Positions 20,550 through 30,400 of a stretch of 64,000 nucleotides of DNA are shown here, piece after piece (positions within the stretch are counted from its first letter, which is position 1; each line of letters starts with the position of its first letter). The notes under the pieces are model-generated. The model saw only the letters and a program-made list of their open reading frames with translations. It made no database searches and was not told the origin of the DNA. This stretch comes from Apteryx mantelli. Taxonomy: Eukaryota > Chordata > Aves > Apterygiformes > Apterygidae. The DNA is taken from NCBI RefSeq assembly GCF_036417845.1, contig NC_089990.1, forward strand, positions 3,484,001-3,548,000. The letters run 5' to 3'. The translations under genes and the position numbers were made by a program.

Positions 20550-23500
20550 ATGGAGGAAACCTACCTGCTGAACGTGGAAGGTGTCAAAAAGAAGATTTTA
20601 CACGGAGGCCAAGGGGAGCTGCCCAAGTTCCAAGATGGGAGCAAGGTAAACGTGGGTTCTTGCCTCAAAGCTTGGAGAGAAAGGGGGAAGGTTGGATACC
20701 TCCATCCCTGCCCATGACCTGAGGGTTGGGTTCCCAGCGGCTGTACCCTGTTCACGAGCTGAGCTCCAGGCCTGGGGTACTGGGAGACCCCACGCAAGGT
20801 GGGTGCACCTTGCTGCTACCTGCCTCCTCCCTGCGAGGGATGTGGAGCTCAGCGGCCACGGCAGGTTGCTGGAAAGCTGCCTGCCTTTCCTGAGGCACGT
20901 CAAGCAGGAGCAGAGGTGCCAACAGGGAGCGTCGGGGGGTTTCCAAGACCACCAGCCCTTGGGTACAGCCGGGTCCATGCGGGCACCACGAGGTCCTGGC
21001 TATGTGAGCGCTCTGTGCTGGGTTATAAAGAGGTATCCAGTGAGAGCAGCCAGATATAGCACCGCCGGGCGTTAAGAGGCTCCGCCATCTGCTTTGTGTC
21101 TGAAACAAGCTGGGAGCAGGCACAATCCCCGCGCTGTAGATGGAGAGCTGCCAGTCAGACCCGCGCTCAGCTGGGAGCAGGCTTGTCCCGCTGCCTGGGC
21201 GCGCGGCCGAGCGGGGCCGGGGATGGCGTGGGGCAGGGATGGCAGCGCCAACCCCGGCGGCACCGCGCTCTCTCCGGCGCAGATCACCTTCCACTTCCAG
21301 ACGCTGAAGGACGACTTCGAGCGGACGGTGATTGACGACAGCCGGGAGGCCGGCATCCCCATGGAGATCATCGTGGGCAAGATGTTCAAGCTGGAGATCT
21401 GGGAGACGCTGCTCAGCTCCATGCGGGCCGGGGAGGTGGCCGAGTTCTGGTGCGACGCCATCGTGAGTGCAGGGCTCGTGGGTGCCCAACTTGGAGGGGG
21501 GGGTGGGCTCCCCCTTTCCGTGGAGCGGGTCCATGCGCTCCAAAGGGTGAGCTGATGGGTGTCCAAGCCCTGGCCACCGCAGGGGTCTGCCCCAGGGACG
21601 AGGGGTCCCCACGCGGCTGAGCAGAGCATCCTCTTTGCAGCACACGGGCATGTACGCCCTGGTCTCCAAGGGCATGCGGCGGATCGCGGAGGGCCAGGAC
21701 CCCCTGGAAGGGCAGAAGCACCGCTGCGGCATGGGCAACATGTTCGACTACCACAGCACGGGCTACGCCGACCTGGACGAGCTGCAGCGGACGCCACAGC
21801 CCCTCATCTTCATCATGGAGCTGTTCCGGGTAAGGGGGGAGGCGCAGGGCCGGTCGGTGGCCAGCGCGGTGCAGCCAGGAGCGGCCGGCTCAGCCCCACT
21901 GCCGCGCAGGTGGAGGAGCCCTCGGCGTACAAGCGTGACACCTGGGCCATGAACAAGGAGGAGAAGCTGGCGGCGGTGCCCGTGCTGCACAGCGAGGGCA
22001 ACCGCCTCGTCCTCCGCAAGGAGTTTCGGCAGGCGGCCGAGAAGTACCAGGAGGCCGTCATCTGCCTGAGGAACCTGCAGGCCAAGGTGAGCGGCACCCG
22101 GCCGTGGCCACCAACCTTGGGCCACGGTGGCCCCCTCCTCCAGCCAGCAGCCACCCGGCTGCCTTCCCTAGCAGGGCCAGGCAGCCCGGCTCTGCCCTGT
22201 GCCCGGGTTTCCTCGGCAAAGTGGCCACCACGGGGCCCTGCTCACCTGCCCCGGGGGTGGCCGCGTCCGCGTCCCACCTGCCGCCGCTGTTGGGGCAGGA
22301 GAAGCCATGGGAGGACGCCTGGCTGAAGCTGGAGAACCTGGTCACACCACTGGTGCTCAACTACTGCCAGTGCCAGCTGGAGCTGGGCGAGTACTACGAG
22401 GTGCTGGAGCAAACGACGGAGCTGCTCCAGAAGCACAACGGTATCCATGTCCCGGTCCCATCATGTCCATGGCCCCGGGGACCTACCTGCACAGGTCCCG
22501 TGTCCTCCGGGTGCCCCTGCCCGCGATGCTGCTCACCCCAAGTCCCTGGGTCCCACCTCGACTCCCATGTGCCCTGGGTCCCCCTGCCCATGATGGTGCT
22601 GGTGTCCCCATACCCATGATGGTGCTGGTGTCCCTGTCCCCCTTCCCCTGCCCATGATGGTGCCAGTGTCCCTGTCCCCTTGCCCATGATGGTGCCGGTG
22701 TCCCAGGTCCCCCTGCCCATGGCAGTGTCCATGTCCCTGTCCCCTTGCCCACGATGGTGCTGGTGTCCCCATTCCCCTGTCCACGATGGTGCTGGTGTCC
22801 CCGTCCCCCATGCTCACAACGGTGCCCATGATGGCACCTGTGCCCTGCGTCCCCAAGGCTCTCGCGCTGGGGCTGATGCCGCGGGACCCAGCCCGGGCTC
22901 CGCTCCCATCGCAGGCAACGCCAAGGCCCATTTCAAGCGGGCGAAGGCCCACGCGGCCATATGGAACGAGCGGGAGGCGCGGGAGGACTTCACGCGCGCG
23001 GCCCACCTCGACCCCGCCATGGCGGCTGCTGTGAAGAAGGAGATGAAGCTGCTGGGCGAGAGGATGAGGAAGAAGCAGGTGGAGGAGCGGAAGTGCTACC
23101 AGGGGCTCTTCCAGCCGCGGGGCGGGCCGGGGTCCGGGCGCAGGGCGATGCCGCGGGAGCAGCCGGCTGGGGCCCACGGCGGGGAGCGGGGGGAGCCCGG
23201 CGGAGCAGAGCAGGGGAGCCCTGGGGCCGGGAGCACCGGGCACGAAGGGGAAGCGCCGGGAGGAGAAGCAGAGCGAGGGGAGGCAGCGGTGAAGGATAGA
23301 CCAGGGCTGGGGGGAGATGCTAACGGAGGTGATGGCAGGGCCGAGCTGGAGCGCTGCGGGGCAGGGATGGGGCCAGAGCGGGAGGTGGAGGAGGAGAGCA
23401 CGGCCACGGAGCTGGGAAAAGGAGATGGGGAGCAACGAGGGCCAGAGGCAGCAGGGCTCGAAGGAGCATCGGAGGCTGCTGAGCTCGGAGAGGCCGGGAT

Positions 23501-24290
23501 CAGAGAAGTGTTGGAGGAGGCCGGGATCAGGGGAACTCCAGAGGCAGCCGGGGTTAGAGGAGTTCCTGAGGAGACTGGGCTCGGAGAGGTGCTGGAGGAG
23601 GCCGAGCTCAGAGGGGCTCCAGAGGTGGCTGGGATCAGAGGAGCTCCGGAGGAGGCCAGACTCGAAGGGGCTCTGGAGATGCCTGGGTTCAGAGGGGCGC
23701 TGGAAGAAGACGGACTCAGGGGAGCTCTGGAGGTGGCCGGGCTCAGAGGGGATCCGGAGACAACCAGGCTCAGAGGGGCACCAGAGGCAGCCGGGCTCGG
23801 AGGGGCGCTGGAAGAGCTCAGAGGGGGTCTGGAGACAACCGGGCTCGGCAGGGCGCCGGAGCAGGGAGACCACAGGGCCGAGCAAGGCCAAGCCCCAGGG
23901 CCGGGTTCCCCCAGCAAGGAGCTGGGGCAGTTGGATGAAGGCGGCATCAGAGGTCCCACGGAGCTGGAGCCGGGGGCAGAAACCATGGCAGGGGAGCGGG
24001 AAAGGGGGAGCTGCACGGGGCATCACGCAGGGGAGGAAACGCCACCGGAGCAGATGGTCGGCACCGCCGGGGCGATGCTCCAGGCTGGGGCGATGCTCCA
24101 GGCTGGGACCCCCGGGGTGGACGAGGAGGCAGCTGGGGGGGCAGAAGAGGCCCCCTCCTGCCCCGAACCAGCTGGGGAAGGGGCCAGGGCACCCCCAGGG
24201 GATGAAGAAGGGCCCCCCCCGGGCAGTGCAGGGGGCTTGGGGCCAGCGCACCACGCCAAGCCGAGCGCCTTTCAGCCGGGGCCGCGCTGA
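20550..24290 (+). CDS. AIPL1-like: AIPL1-like co-chaperone (AIP family; possibly AIPL2) with long repeat-bearing tail
   Basis: Aryl-hydrocarbon-receptor-interacting-protein family co-chaperone: an N-terminal FKBP-type domain and a TPR domain that in relatives binds HSP90. In photoreceptors AIPL1 is needed to fold PDE6. Exons: 20550-20645, 21283-21462, 21641-21829, 21910-22086, 22299-22440, 22915-24290; phases join to 719 residues. FKBP-like part (about 1-165): [68 protein letters not shown] part (about 175-328): [89 protein letters not shown] and EKPWE favour AIPL1 over AIP. The last about 390 residues have no counterpart in AIP and are far longer than the proline-rich tail of primate AIPL1; they are Glu/Gly/Ala-rich with 9-residue repeats. 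The location differs from human AIPL1 (17p13), so an AIPL2-type paralogue is possible. The coding ATG was chosen by homology. Confidence 0.88.
22583..22835 (+). repeat. minisatellite in intron 5 of the AIPL1-like gene
   Basis: Tandem imperfect copies of roughly 30-35 bp built on CCCATGATGGTGCTGGTGTC followed by a C/T-rich spacer. About seven copies are visible, with ATGATGG / ACGATGG variants. It fills much of the 474-bp intron. Confidence 0.85.
23487..23868 (+). repeat. 27-bp coding tandem repeat in the AIPL1-like last exon
   Basis: About fourteen degenerate 27-bp units, e.g. GGGCTCAGAGGGGCTCCGGA plus GGAGGCC. They encode a 9-residue motif [LIV]-R-G-[AVDT]-[PL]-E-x-x-[GAR], for example [36 protein letters not shown]. 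Unit length is a multiple of three, so the frame is kept throughout. Confidence 0.88.
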
Positions 24291-24306
24291 GCTTCGCTGG
24301 CTGAGA

Positions 24307-24312
24307 AATAAA
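24307..24312 (+). terminator. poly(A) signal, AIPL1-like gene
   Basis: AATAAA in GAGAAATAAAAGCTC, only 17 bp after the stop codon, giving a very short 3' UTR. This supports the TGA at 24288 as the true stop and hence the long tail as coding. Confidence 0.8.
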
Positions 24313-25190
24313 AGCTCTTTGCTGGCAGCGTGGGCTGGATTTGTTCCTGGACGTGACTGGCATCGCCGCTCGCAGCCGCACGCCTGCTGCCTGGCCCTGG
24401 CGCCCGCGGCACAGGGCTGGGGCACTGGGCTCGGCCTTTGGAGAGGGATTTAAAGGAGAGGCTGGATTTGATCCCGTTTACGGTCTCGAGTCTTTGCCCC
24501 AGGCCTGAGCGTGCACGGGTCGTCCCAGCTCAGCCTGCGGGGGAGGCATGGCAGGGCCCTGGGGCAGCAGCGGGCCAGGTCTCCGCTCAGCACCATCCAC
24601 CCCCCCCCCTTTTTGGTAGGTTCAGCACCAAAACCTTCACTGGCAGCTGGGGCTGGGCCGCATCCCCTGCGGCGGGGAGGCCCGCGAGCCCCAGCCCTGC
24701 CATGGCCCTGGGCGAGCGCTCAGCCCAGCACCTCGCTGCAGCACAGAGCCCTGGGGAACAGCAGCACCTGGGGCGAAAGCACCCAGAGACCCCGAGGGAA
24801 AGAGGCCTTCCCGCGGGACGTCCTGCTTTCTCCTCCTCCTACGGGGCCGGAGGGTTTCCAAAAGAAGCTCCCGGGCTAGGAGGAGGGACTGCCTCCGCGC
24901 AGCCAGTGCCGCAGCCTCCAGGCTGTCGCGTGGCTCTGAGCAGACCTTGCTGGAAGAGGAGAAACAGCGGTGAAGGCCAGGGGATGCGGCTCACACCCCG
25001 CGGCAGCGAGCCGGCCGCCCAGCCCGGCGCCGGGTGAAGCGCGGGAGCCGAGGGCTCAGCTCAGAGCTGCTGCTCTCCCCGCTGGAGCGGGCAGCCGGGT
25101 GGCACAGGGCACCGGGACGTCCTCATCCCACCGGCCCGAGGGCGAGAGAAAACAGCACGGAAAGAAGAGCCCAAGGCACCAAGCCAGGTC
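24313..25190. other. intergenic, AIPL1-like to DRP2 (tail to tail)
   Basis: About 880 bp of GC-rich sequence between two convergent genes. It holds a short C tract near 24600-24610. I see no coding exon, RNA gene or recognisable repeat family. Confidence 0.6.
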
Positions 25191-25194
25191 TCGG

Positions 25195-27421
25195 TACAAA
25201 TACAAATTTATTCTCTTTCCAGAGCAGAGATGGAGAGAAGCGGTGAGGACAGCAGCACCACTGTACATGGTTACCAGAGCGTTAGCCAGCCCGTTCCCCC
25301 CCCCCCCCCCCGCCACGGCGCAGCACCCGCGCGCAGCCTCAGCTCCCCCTGCACCCGGGGTCCGGGGCGCAGAGCAAGGCTGCTGCTGCTCCCACCGGTG
25401 GGGCCCTGCACCCGGCACCGGGGACCAGCAGCTTTGCCCTAATTCTGACTTCCTCTCTCGGCAGCTACCTCGCTAGGGTAGGGGAGGGCACGCGAAGCCA
25501 AAGGTTCGCTCCTCCCTGCTCCCCCCGTCCTGCCCCTCTGCAATAACATTTGCTCTCCGGCCCCCCCGAGCCACCAGCAGCCCTGGCTGAGCCATCTCGG
25601 CTCGCACCCTCACGCAGGACGCGGCGCGCAGCCCGCAGAGAGGCCCCTGGCCGCACTGCTCCGCTCCTTCGCCCGCTACAGCTGCACACAACGAGCCACC
25701 ACCATGCTGGAGCGCGCAGGGCACCGCGCGAAGCCTCGCACGCAGCATGCCGCAGCGAGCCGAGCGCCGCCGCCGCCACCACCTCAAACGCCGAGAGCAC
25801 CGCCGCGCTCCTGCCGCGTACCTGGGAGCAAGGCTTGCGCCTCCTCCTCCTCCTCCACGCCTCTGCCAACACGCCACGTCCAGAGCACGCAGACCCCTGG
25901 CACCGGCACGCTGCCTTGCTCCAGACCTCCCCGAGCAGCTCCCCGTCACAGCCAGCGACAACCGCCTGCTCCTGTCCCCGCAGCAAGTGCCCTCGGGGCG
26001 GGAGGTTTCGCACCGCCGCGCACCCGCCCTGCCGTGCCCCGAGGGCTCTGGCGTCTCGCCCCTCTGCAGCCCCGGAGCGCCGGGGCCACCGCGGCCCCGC
26101 TCTAGGGCACCCTACAGCACCTGACTCGACAGCTTTCTCGACATAACGCAGCCCTAGACGGCGGCCTCGGGCCCAGGAGCCACCGCCGCCAAGCAGCCCT
26201 GCAGAACAGCCGCCTCCGCCTTCCCTCGAGGGGACTCGCCTGCCTCCGGCGAGCGCCTCCGGCCCCTCAGCCCAGCTCCCTCCTCGAGGGGAGCGCGGAG
26301 GCGCCCTGCCTGTCCCGACCGCACCGCTCCGATCCTGCGTCGCAGCCCAACATCGCGGCCCCGCGATGCCGAGGCCCCGAGGCCGGGGGGAGCAGAGCAC
26401 ACAGAGCCTGGCGCCGGCCCGCGTGGACTACGGCTGGAGAAACCCTGCAGCCGCAGGAGCCTCGTCCCCACCACGGGAAGAGGGGCTCCGGGTTGCACGG
26501 AGCAGGCAGAACAGGCTCTCTGTGCACAGCTCCCCCCAAAAAAACAGGCGGCACTGACCGCCGCGGCTGGCCTGGCGCTCGGCATCCCTGCTCCGAGGCA
26601 GCATGGGGAGCAGGGAAGGTGCCGGTCCTCGCAGGAGCACATGTTGGGCTGGACTGAAACAGTCAAGTGCAACTGCCGCTTAACAAGGTATTAGAATTTA
26701 ATGGAGTGAGTCCATGAGAATATTTAAGTACAGAATATATATATATTATATAGAAATATATGCAAATTAAATGATAAGGCTCCGTTATAAAGCTCCTCTC
26801 GAGATAAGGCTACGAGCTGGGCTGAAGCTCTAACATGGACTCCTCCCTACCCCGTATCCCTCGCAAACTTCCCCCACCGGATGGTACGTGGCCAGGTGGC
26901 TGCGAAGCCCTGAGCAGTGGAGAGTTCAGTCCGTAAAGCTGGTAGCTGGATGCTGTTAAAAAGAGTTTAAAGACCAGGCGGCTGTTTGGTGGCTGCAGGA
27001 GCGTTATGGTGCCCATGAACCTGGGTGACACTGGGCAGAACCAGAGAGGAGCAGGATGCTGAGCTCTGCGTCCTCCAAGGGCGGCGGCCAAAGATGGCAG
27101 CCCATGAGTACCGAGGGAGACGCATAGCTTTCATGGCTTCAGCTTTCTTCTCAACCTTTCTCTGCAGTCCAGTGAGTCCAAGCCTGGATGCTATGGCTAA
27201 GCGACTGAGCCAGACCCCCAGAGGAGCCCACAGTCCCGCTCCCACGTGGCCTATGTTCCCCTGAGATCTTCTGGAGCTGGCAAGCATCGTGCGTGACCGG
27301 CCCAGGGCGCTCCCCAGGGAGTCCAGGTGAGGCCTGCCGCAGGGGAGCAGGGCAGTTAAGAGGAAGGGGAGGAAAGCAGCCAGGTAGCTGGTTAGAGAAA
27401 GCTTCTGGCTCACAGAAGGTG
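25195..27421 (-). other. DRP2: DRP2 3' UTR (inferred)
   Basis: Between the inferred stop at 27422 and the poly(A) signal at 25207. The distal part (about 25490-26600) is strikingly GC-rich and CpG-rich for a UTR, and a 60-bp AT run with (TA)n lies at 26728-26765. A C tract is at 25298-25311. No coding exon recognised. The CpG-rich part could instead be an unrelated island. Confidence 0.45.
25207..25212 (-). terminator. DRP2: poly(A) signal, DRP2
   Basis: Minus-strand AATAAA (GAGAATAAATTTGTATTTGT), followed by T/GT-rich sequence typical of a cleavage region. It would give DRP2 a 3' UTR of about 2.2 kb; the mammalian DRP2 3' UTR is also long. Confidence 0.65.
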
Positions 27422-30400
27422 TTAGATAAGGGAGGTCATACCTGAAAGAGAAATGGAGAGGTCAGGAGAATGACACCTGGAGCCGCCTGCTTAGAATAGG
27501 CATGTTAAGGGATGGCAGAAAGTGGGCGAGGATGTATAGGCGGAGGAAGCTTTGCCACCGTGTTTAGCGCCGGTACCAAGCAACATCTCCCTCCTGCACG
27601 CACACAGGCAGCCTGGGCGAGGGAGGGTGTCAAGCAGGGAGCTGCAGAGCTCTGCCCCTCGGGTGAGAAAAGGGCCAGGCAGAAAGCGACAGCGGGGGCC
27701 ACCGGTGCCAACACCAAACCCCACGCAAGAAGCGGGGGGCTGTTCACACGAGCATCCCCTGGTCACATTTCTGCTGGGAAGAGCCATCCATGAGCAGCTA
27801 GGAGAGTTTGCACCATTTCTTCAGTTTTGGCAGGTAACCGGTGCCTTCATCTTTCCTGCAGGAGGGGGGTCCAGGCAGGGACGAAACGGAGGTGGTTTGA
27901 GGTGATCACTGCAAACTCGACGCCCTCAGGTCTGCTTGTCTTCGTGGGGAGGACCCGTGGGGATGCAGGGCCCTGAGCGGGGTGGGAGTCTGCCTTGCGG
28001 CTCGCCCGGTAGGATCCAGCTGGTCAGCACCTTCAGGAGCTCTGATCTTGCAGGTAGGAGAACTCCTCATCCTCTCCGCACCCCGGCTGTGCGCCGGTCC
28101 CAGCAGCGTTGTGACAGTGTAGCTCTTGGCTGCAGGTGCTGCAGGGGACCAGCCGTCGCAGGGAGGGTGGGATCGGGACAGGGCTCCGCAGAGGTGGAAA
28201 CCTCATCTGAGGGAACAGTAAGAGGCCAGAGAGGGGGACTTCACTCGAGTACCTCGAGAGCTGGGGAAGGCGCTCCGCAGCTTCTCCATGATATCCTCCA
28301 GGCACATGCTGACGTCCTGTGTTTTGGCCTCCACCTCATCTGCAGCAGGAAGAGAGGGCAGAGCTGGGGTCAGCAGGCTCTCCGGGCACGCAGAGCTGCC
28401 TGCTAGCTGGGGACTCTGTGGGGTGCTCGGGTGGCAGCTTCCCCTGGAGCAGTCAGGCCGAGGGAGCAGGGCTGAGAGCTCAGCTCCAATCCTCACCTGC
28501 GGCTTCAGTGTCAGGGGTGTTGTGCTCCTGCTCCTTCACCTGGCTGTCCTCAGACTGGTGTGGAGATGAAGCCAAGGAAGAAGCTGCCGAACCATTGCCA
28601 TCTGACTCTGTTGGGGGCTGGAAAGAGAAGGGGTTTGTCACAGTCCTCTGTCCTTGTCCTGCACCTTCTGACCATCCCTTTCTGTCACTGCCTCAGCTCT
28701 GGCATGGCAAAGCCCACCAGCCCCAGTTCTTGCTCTGCGGATACCTGCAGCAGCAGCTCTCTCAGCCGGTGCAGCTGGGACTCCAGCTGCTTGTTGTGGT
28801 CCTCCAGGATCTGCATGCGGGTCTCCAGACGGCTCTTGTGCTGCCGAAGAATTCGTGCTTCTGCCAGGAGCTCATCATTACGTGGGTCTTGCGCTGATTC
28901 AGGAGAGCCCGCAGCCAAAGTTGGAGACTCCACAGCCTCATCATGCTGCCATTTCAAACGTCTCAGCTCTCCCTGGAGAATCCTGCAAGACAGCTTGGAT
29001 CAGTGCTACCATCCTCCTTTGCACAGGCTGCTGGAACCACCCGACAGCTGTGCACTGGGAATGGCCAGTGACTCCAAGACAAAACATCCCGGGGGCTTTA
29101 CCTTGATGGGTGGGAGGACCTGCCCCCTCCTGGACCCTGTCCTGCACTGTTGGGTGGCCTGCCTGCAGCTGTATCCCATTCGGGCAGTGTACGAAAGACA
29201 TGCAAACTACTCGCTAAGGGATTGGGAGCAAGGGCGAGGCCAGCAGTAACCTCCTCCTGAGCTGAGCTGTGCTGCGCAGAGCCTCGCCTTGCGTAGTGCA
29301 CAGCAGCACTGCCGCTGCTCGCGAGGGAGCCCAGGGGTTCAAGAGGTGGCAATACCCTGCGTTCAGTTCAGCCAGCTTTGGGTTTAAGAGCGGAACACAT
29401 TCTGGGAAGGGGGCAGGAACATTTTTGGGGGACAGAGCCTTCTCCCTTCCTTGGAGAGCATGCCCTCACTGAGCCTCGTGCTCTCACAAAGGTCTATTAG
29501 GGTTTGGCCTAGATGTCCTCCAAACCAATTCCACTCAGCTCTTCCCATCTATGCCTCTGGCCCTGGCAGCCATTCCACAGCTCCACTTGGAGCTCTGCCC
29601 TTTTGGCTAAGCTGGGGTTTCTCCAGCTCCTTCCCCTTAAACCCAAAACCCCACTTTGAGAGTTGCCCATGTCTCTACCTGTTTTCATCCTCTAAGTGGG
29701 CCAGGATTCGCTCCAGCTCCCCCTTGTCTTCCGTGTTGAGGCTGCCCGGGGCCTGCTGGCTGCTCCCAGGCTCTCTGTCGGTGATGGGGCTGGAATGGCG
29801 CAGCAGGTACTGGTCCTCATCCCTGTTACAGCAGGCGGAGAAAGCATGTTAGTGAGGAACATCGCTCTCAGGGGCTGGCTAGCCCTCGGGGAAGGGAGGC
29901 CCAGAGGGAGGTGGTTTTGTATAGGATTTCATTCTGGCTGCTCCACGTATAGAGCTCAGAAGCGGCTCAGCGTCCCTGGGTAGGTGGGGGTGCCCAGGAG
30001 CCCCAGACCCAAAGTGGCCCAGAGGGGAAGTATTGCAGTGCCCTGGGCAGGCAGGGACGGAGCCGCGGGAGTCCTGGCTAAGCAGGCACTGCAGAGCAGG
30101 GGAAGGAGGCAGGACTCACAGGCTATCATCAGGGGACAGGCTGTCATTAAAGAAGGAACAGTTCTGGCTTTCCATCTCCGCAAGCCTGAAGGAAATAAAA
30201 ACAGGTTAAGACATGTTCAGAGACACCCTAAATGTCTGCTCAATGCACCTCAGCCACGGCAGCCCCTGCAAGGGCCCTCTCTGGTAGAGGTCTCCCAGCT
30301 GGCCTGCACTAGTCTGTCCCTCTTTACAGATTCTTACAGAGTTTTGCCTTTTTAGAAAACAAAAAACACTGCTGATCCAGGGCAACAGTCTGAGGAACAC

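Noticed and set aside
22441-22449. GTATCCATG donor of AIPL1-like intron 5 as another U12 intron
   Set aside because: It fails the U12 consensus after GTATCC and no TTCCTTRAY-like branch lies before the acceptor at 22914.
22533-24425. Minus-strand open frame of about 630 codons opposite the AIPL1-like last exon
   Set aside because: It mirrors the 27-bp and 30-bp repeats; the plus-strand frame continues an unmistakable TPR domain through a valid splice junction and ends just before AATAAA.
28736-28745. GTATCCGCA donor of DRP2 exon 20 as a U12 intron
   Set aside because: Only six positions match and no minor-type branch sequence is seen upstream of the next acceptor.
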